Part shown: positions 61,888 through 64,000 of the stretch, piece after piece
Layout of the letters: each line of letters opens with the position of its first letter
Position numbering within the stretch: position 1 is the first letter of the stretch
Assembly: GCA_949825045.1 (NCBI GenBank)
Contig: OX463813.1
Location: 8,866,001 to 8,930,000 of the forward strand
DNA length: 64,000 nt
DNA from: Argyresthia goedartella
Taxonomy: Eukaryota > Arthropoda > Insecta > Lepidoptera > Argyresthiidae
Direction of reading: 5' to 3'
Notes under the pieces: model-generated
What the model was told of the DNA's origin: nothing
The model's database searches: none
What the model saw: only the letters and a program-made list of their open reading frames with translations
Made by a program: the position numbers and the translations under genes

Positions 61888-64000
61888 ATGTCGGAAAGTA
61901 AGAATCAAAATTTTTCACATGAAAAATTACGTGGACGGGAAAATTACGTCGAATGGAAATTTGTTATGAAAAATGCATTGATTCACGACAATTTATGGAT
62001 CTGTATCAGTGGTTACGGTGCGGATAATAAAACAACGTCCGAGATGACAAATCGACGTGATGAAATAGCTAAATCTAAAATTTGCTTGGCCGTCGAAAAG
62101 TCATGTTTTTCTCATTTAATGTCGCCGGAGACGGCAAAAGAAGCCTGGAATGCACTGGAACGTGCTTATGATGATAAGGGACTCGGTTCAAGAGTAAGAA
62201 CTCTCCAGAACTTATGCGCTGTCATATTTGAAAACTTCGCGAACATGGAAGCTTACGTCAATGAAGTTTTGTCATTAGCACAGCAATTGGCGAACATGAA
62301 CAAGCCTGTTGACGACGAGTTTCTTGGCGCGCTGATGCTCAAAGGTTTACCGACAGAGTATGAGCCCATGATCATGGCACTAGAGCATTCGGGAGCTGCC
62401 ATCACATCTGATCTAGTCAAATCCAAACTGCTACAGGATCAACGTTGGACTACTCGTGGAGATTCGAGTGAGTGCTTATATTCTACCAGAAAAGGCACTA
62501 CTACGAGTGACACCTGGACGAGAAAAGCGCAGCAGCACAAGGGAGAAGCAAAAGCGAAGGATAGTTCTGATCGAAAGAGAGAACCGTGGTGCTGGAAATG
62601 CAGACAGAAAGGACATCTGAAGAAAGACTGTCGGAACGAGAAGAGTTCTTCAGGAAACTTTGTGTTGACAGCATTCAGTACTAGTACGGGCTCGGAATCT
62701 TCGTGGTACATAGACTCAGGTGCGACTAATTGCATGACTGGTAGGCGCGATTTGCTGACAGACTTTAAATCGCGTGGTGGTTTCGTCACCATTGCTAGTG
62801 GAGAGAAACTTCAGTGTACAGGTATAGGTAACGTTATGTTGTCGGATGACACGACGTTGACTGACGTGTTGTTTATACCTAAGCTGTCTGTGAATCTTAT
62901 ATCTGTTTCCCAATTGATTAAGAACGGCTGTACTGTAAATTTTGATACTAAGGGTTGTACAATTTCAAATTTGAGCGATGTTTTGATTAAAGCAAATGAC
63001 GTAGGAGGTGCATATAAACTTCAGACCTGCAGTCTAAGGGCGAATCTAACGATTAGCACTGCAACTTGGCATCAAAGACTTGGTCACTTGAGCGGCCATA
63101 ATATGAAGCTTTTGAGGCAGGGACTTGCTAATGACATTAGTTTTCAGGAGGACCCTTGTAAAGATGTTACTTGTGAGGTTTGTTTGAAAGGAAAGCAAGC
63201 CCGTTTTCCTTTTCCTAGCAATCCTGAGAAGTCTGTGGCTGCAAAACGGTTGGATTTTATCCATACCGATTTGTGTGGTCCGTTGCCGGTGAATTCGCTT
63301 GGATGCAAGAGGTACATCCTGACGTTCTTGGATGATCATTCGAGGAAGGTGTTCGTGTACTTCCTGAAGCGTAAGAGCGAGGTGAGTGAATACACTAAAA
63401 ACTTTATTAAGCTAGTGGAAACACAAACTGGTGATAAAGTCAAGGTTTTGAGGTCGGATAACGGGACGGAATATGTAAATAGGGACCTTGAAGACTTTTT
63501 GAAGGGTAAGGGAATTGTCCACCAGGTAACTGTCCCGTACAGTCCGCAACAGAATGCCTGCGCGGAGCGGCTGAACAGGACGCTCCTGGAAAAAGTAAGG
63601 TGCCTGTTATACACTTCAAACGTAGACCACAAATTTTGGGCAGAAGCTGCCAACACTGCAGCTCATTTAGTGAATGTGTCACCTTCGAAAAGGCTCTCGG
63701 GGAAAACTCCTGAGGAGGCCTGGACCGGTAAAAAGGTGAGCTTGAAACACTTACGAGTGTCTGGCTGCGAAGCTTATGCTCACATTGATAAAGTGAAGCA
63801 GAATAAGCTTGAACCAAAGAGCAAGCGTTGTATATTTCTTGGATATGAGAACAATGGGTATAGGCTCTACGATTTGGCGAAAAATAAAGTTTTTCGTAGT
63901 CGTGACGTTGTTTTCAATGAAACAATCTTTCCAGGAGTCAAGAGCAAGCGGTCCGTGGAGATATTCTTTCCGACAAGTGACGACGGTGTCATTGATGACG
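61888..64000 (+). CDS. Ty1/copia gag-pol, open at the window end
   Basis: From ATG 61888 the frame is open for 704 codons with no stop or frameshift. In order: a gag region (GRENYVEWKFVMKNALIHDN..., typical of copia gag); a nucleic-acid-binding knuckle C235-x2-C238-x4-H243-x4-C248 (CWKCRQKGHLKKDC); the aspartic protease motif at 276 (YIDSGATNCM); the pre-integrase HHCC finger (H395, H400, C429, C432; WHQRLGHLS); and an integrase with D461, D524 and E560 (HTDLCGP, RSDNGTEY, QQNACAERLNRT), a normal D-D-35-E layout. The integrase C-terminal region (SKRCIFLGYENNGYRLYDL) follows. Reverse transcriptase and RNase H should lie beyond the right edge. The intact frame suggests a young, possibly active element. 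Confidence 0.97.
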   Translation, partial: MSESKNQNFSHEKLRGRENYVEWKFVMKNALIHDNLWICISGYGADNKTTSEMTNRRDEIAKSKICLAVEKSCFSHLMSPETAKEAWNALERAYDDKGLGSRVRTLQNLCAVIFENFANMEAYVNEVLSLAQQLANMNKPVDDEFLGALMLKGLPTEYEPMIMALEHSGAAITSDLVKSKLLQDQRWTTRGDSSECLYSTRKGTTTSDTWTRKAQQHKGEAKAKDSSDRKREPWCWKCRQKGHLKKDCRNEKSSSGNFVLTAFSTSTGSESSWYIDSGATNCMTGRRDLLTDFKSRGGFVTIASGEKLQCTGIGNVMLSDDTTLTDVLFIPKLSVNLISVSQLIKNGCTVNFDTKGCTISNLSDVLIKANDVGGAYKLQTCSLRANLTISTATWHQRLGHLSGHNMKLLRQGLANDISFQEDPCKDVTCEVCLKGKQARFPFPSNPEKSVAAKRLDFIHTDLCGPLPVNSLGCKRYILTFLDDHSRKVFVYFLKRKSEVSEYTKNFIKLVETQTGDKVKVLRSDNGTEYVNRDLEDFLKGKGIVHQVTVPYSPQQNACAERLNRTLLEKVRCLLYTSNVDHKFWAEAANTAAHLVNVSPSKRLSGKTPEEAWTGKKVSLKHLRVSGCEAYAHIDKVKQNKLEPKSKRCIFLGYENNGYRLYDLAKNKVFRSRDVVFNETIFPGVKSKRSVEIFFPTSDDGVIDD

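Larger units (their letters stand above)
56922..64000 (+). other. MAP4K3-type gene, intron 1 (open to right edge)
   Basis: It contains a short family A scrap (CATTGCTTCTGGTCCTGCAC near 57270), a family P copy, a 734-bp family E element and two nested copia elements. The parts 56922-57260, 57310-57845, 57916-58016 and 58999-59774 show nothing I can support beyond short chance frames. Confidence 0.8.

Overview
The window is AT-rich nuclear DNA from an insect, almost certainly a moth or butterfly. The evidence is GT-AG introns, animal kinase genes, at least four families of tRNA-headed SINEs, many short inverted-repeat elements and a scattered 'GGCCAAGTGCG...' repeat common in lepidopteran genomes. 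There is no bacterial-type organisation.

Three host genes are visible. (1) A MSK/JIL-1 type chromatin kinase runs on the minus strand from 48,418 to beyond the left edge. I assembled five coding exons (48418-47989, 38360-38292, 16562-16429, 16093-16009, 1462-1347) with matching phases. They encode 278 residues: a novel N-tail plus the N-lobe of the first AGC kinase domain. More than 46 kb of the 48.4 kb visible locus is intron, filled with mobile DNA. (2) A single coding exon on the minus strand, 52516-51913, of unknown identity. It ends in the same phase as JIL-1 exon 1, so it may be an alternative JIL-1 first exon or the start of a separate gene. (3) The first coding exon of a MAP4K3 / happyhour-type kinase, 56811-56921 on the plus strand, whose first intron runs off the right edge.

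Autonomous mobile elements are well preserved. A 2,877-bp piggyBac-type element (42165-45041) sits in JIL-1 intron 1, with an apparently intact 636-aa transposase, perfect 14-bp terminal inverted repeats and a 4-bp ATAT duplication. A 3,005-bp hAT element (53493-56497) lies between the two divergent host promoters, with an apparently intact 663-aa transposase, 15-bp terminal repeats and a perfect 8-bp duplication. A Ty1/copia element (LTR from 61609, gag-pol from 61888, open to the window end) has inserted into the integrase region of an older, decayed copia element in the opposite orientation (61608-59775).

Non-autonomous elements fill most of the rest: eight copies of a (TTA)n-tailed SINE, several mariner-, hAT- and piggyBac-type MITEs, a 1.3-kb element with arms of about 220 bp, perfect DNA palindromes and short tandem arrays. 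The most unusual pattern is a cassette of about 110 bp, containing a strong potential hairpin, that recurs inside at least four MITE types with unrelated ends. The long stretches not listed (for example 4353-6801, 28001-29507 and 36467-37985) hold no coding region or repeat that I could support.
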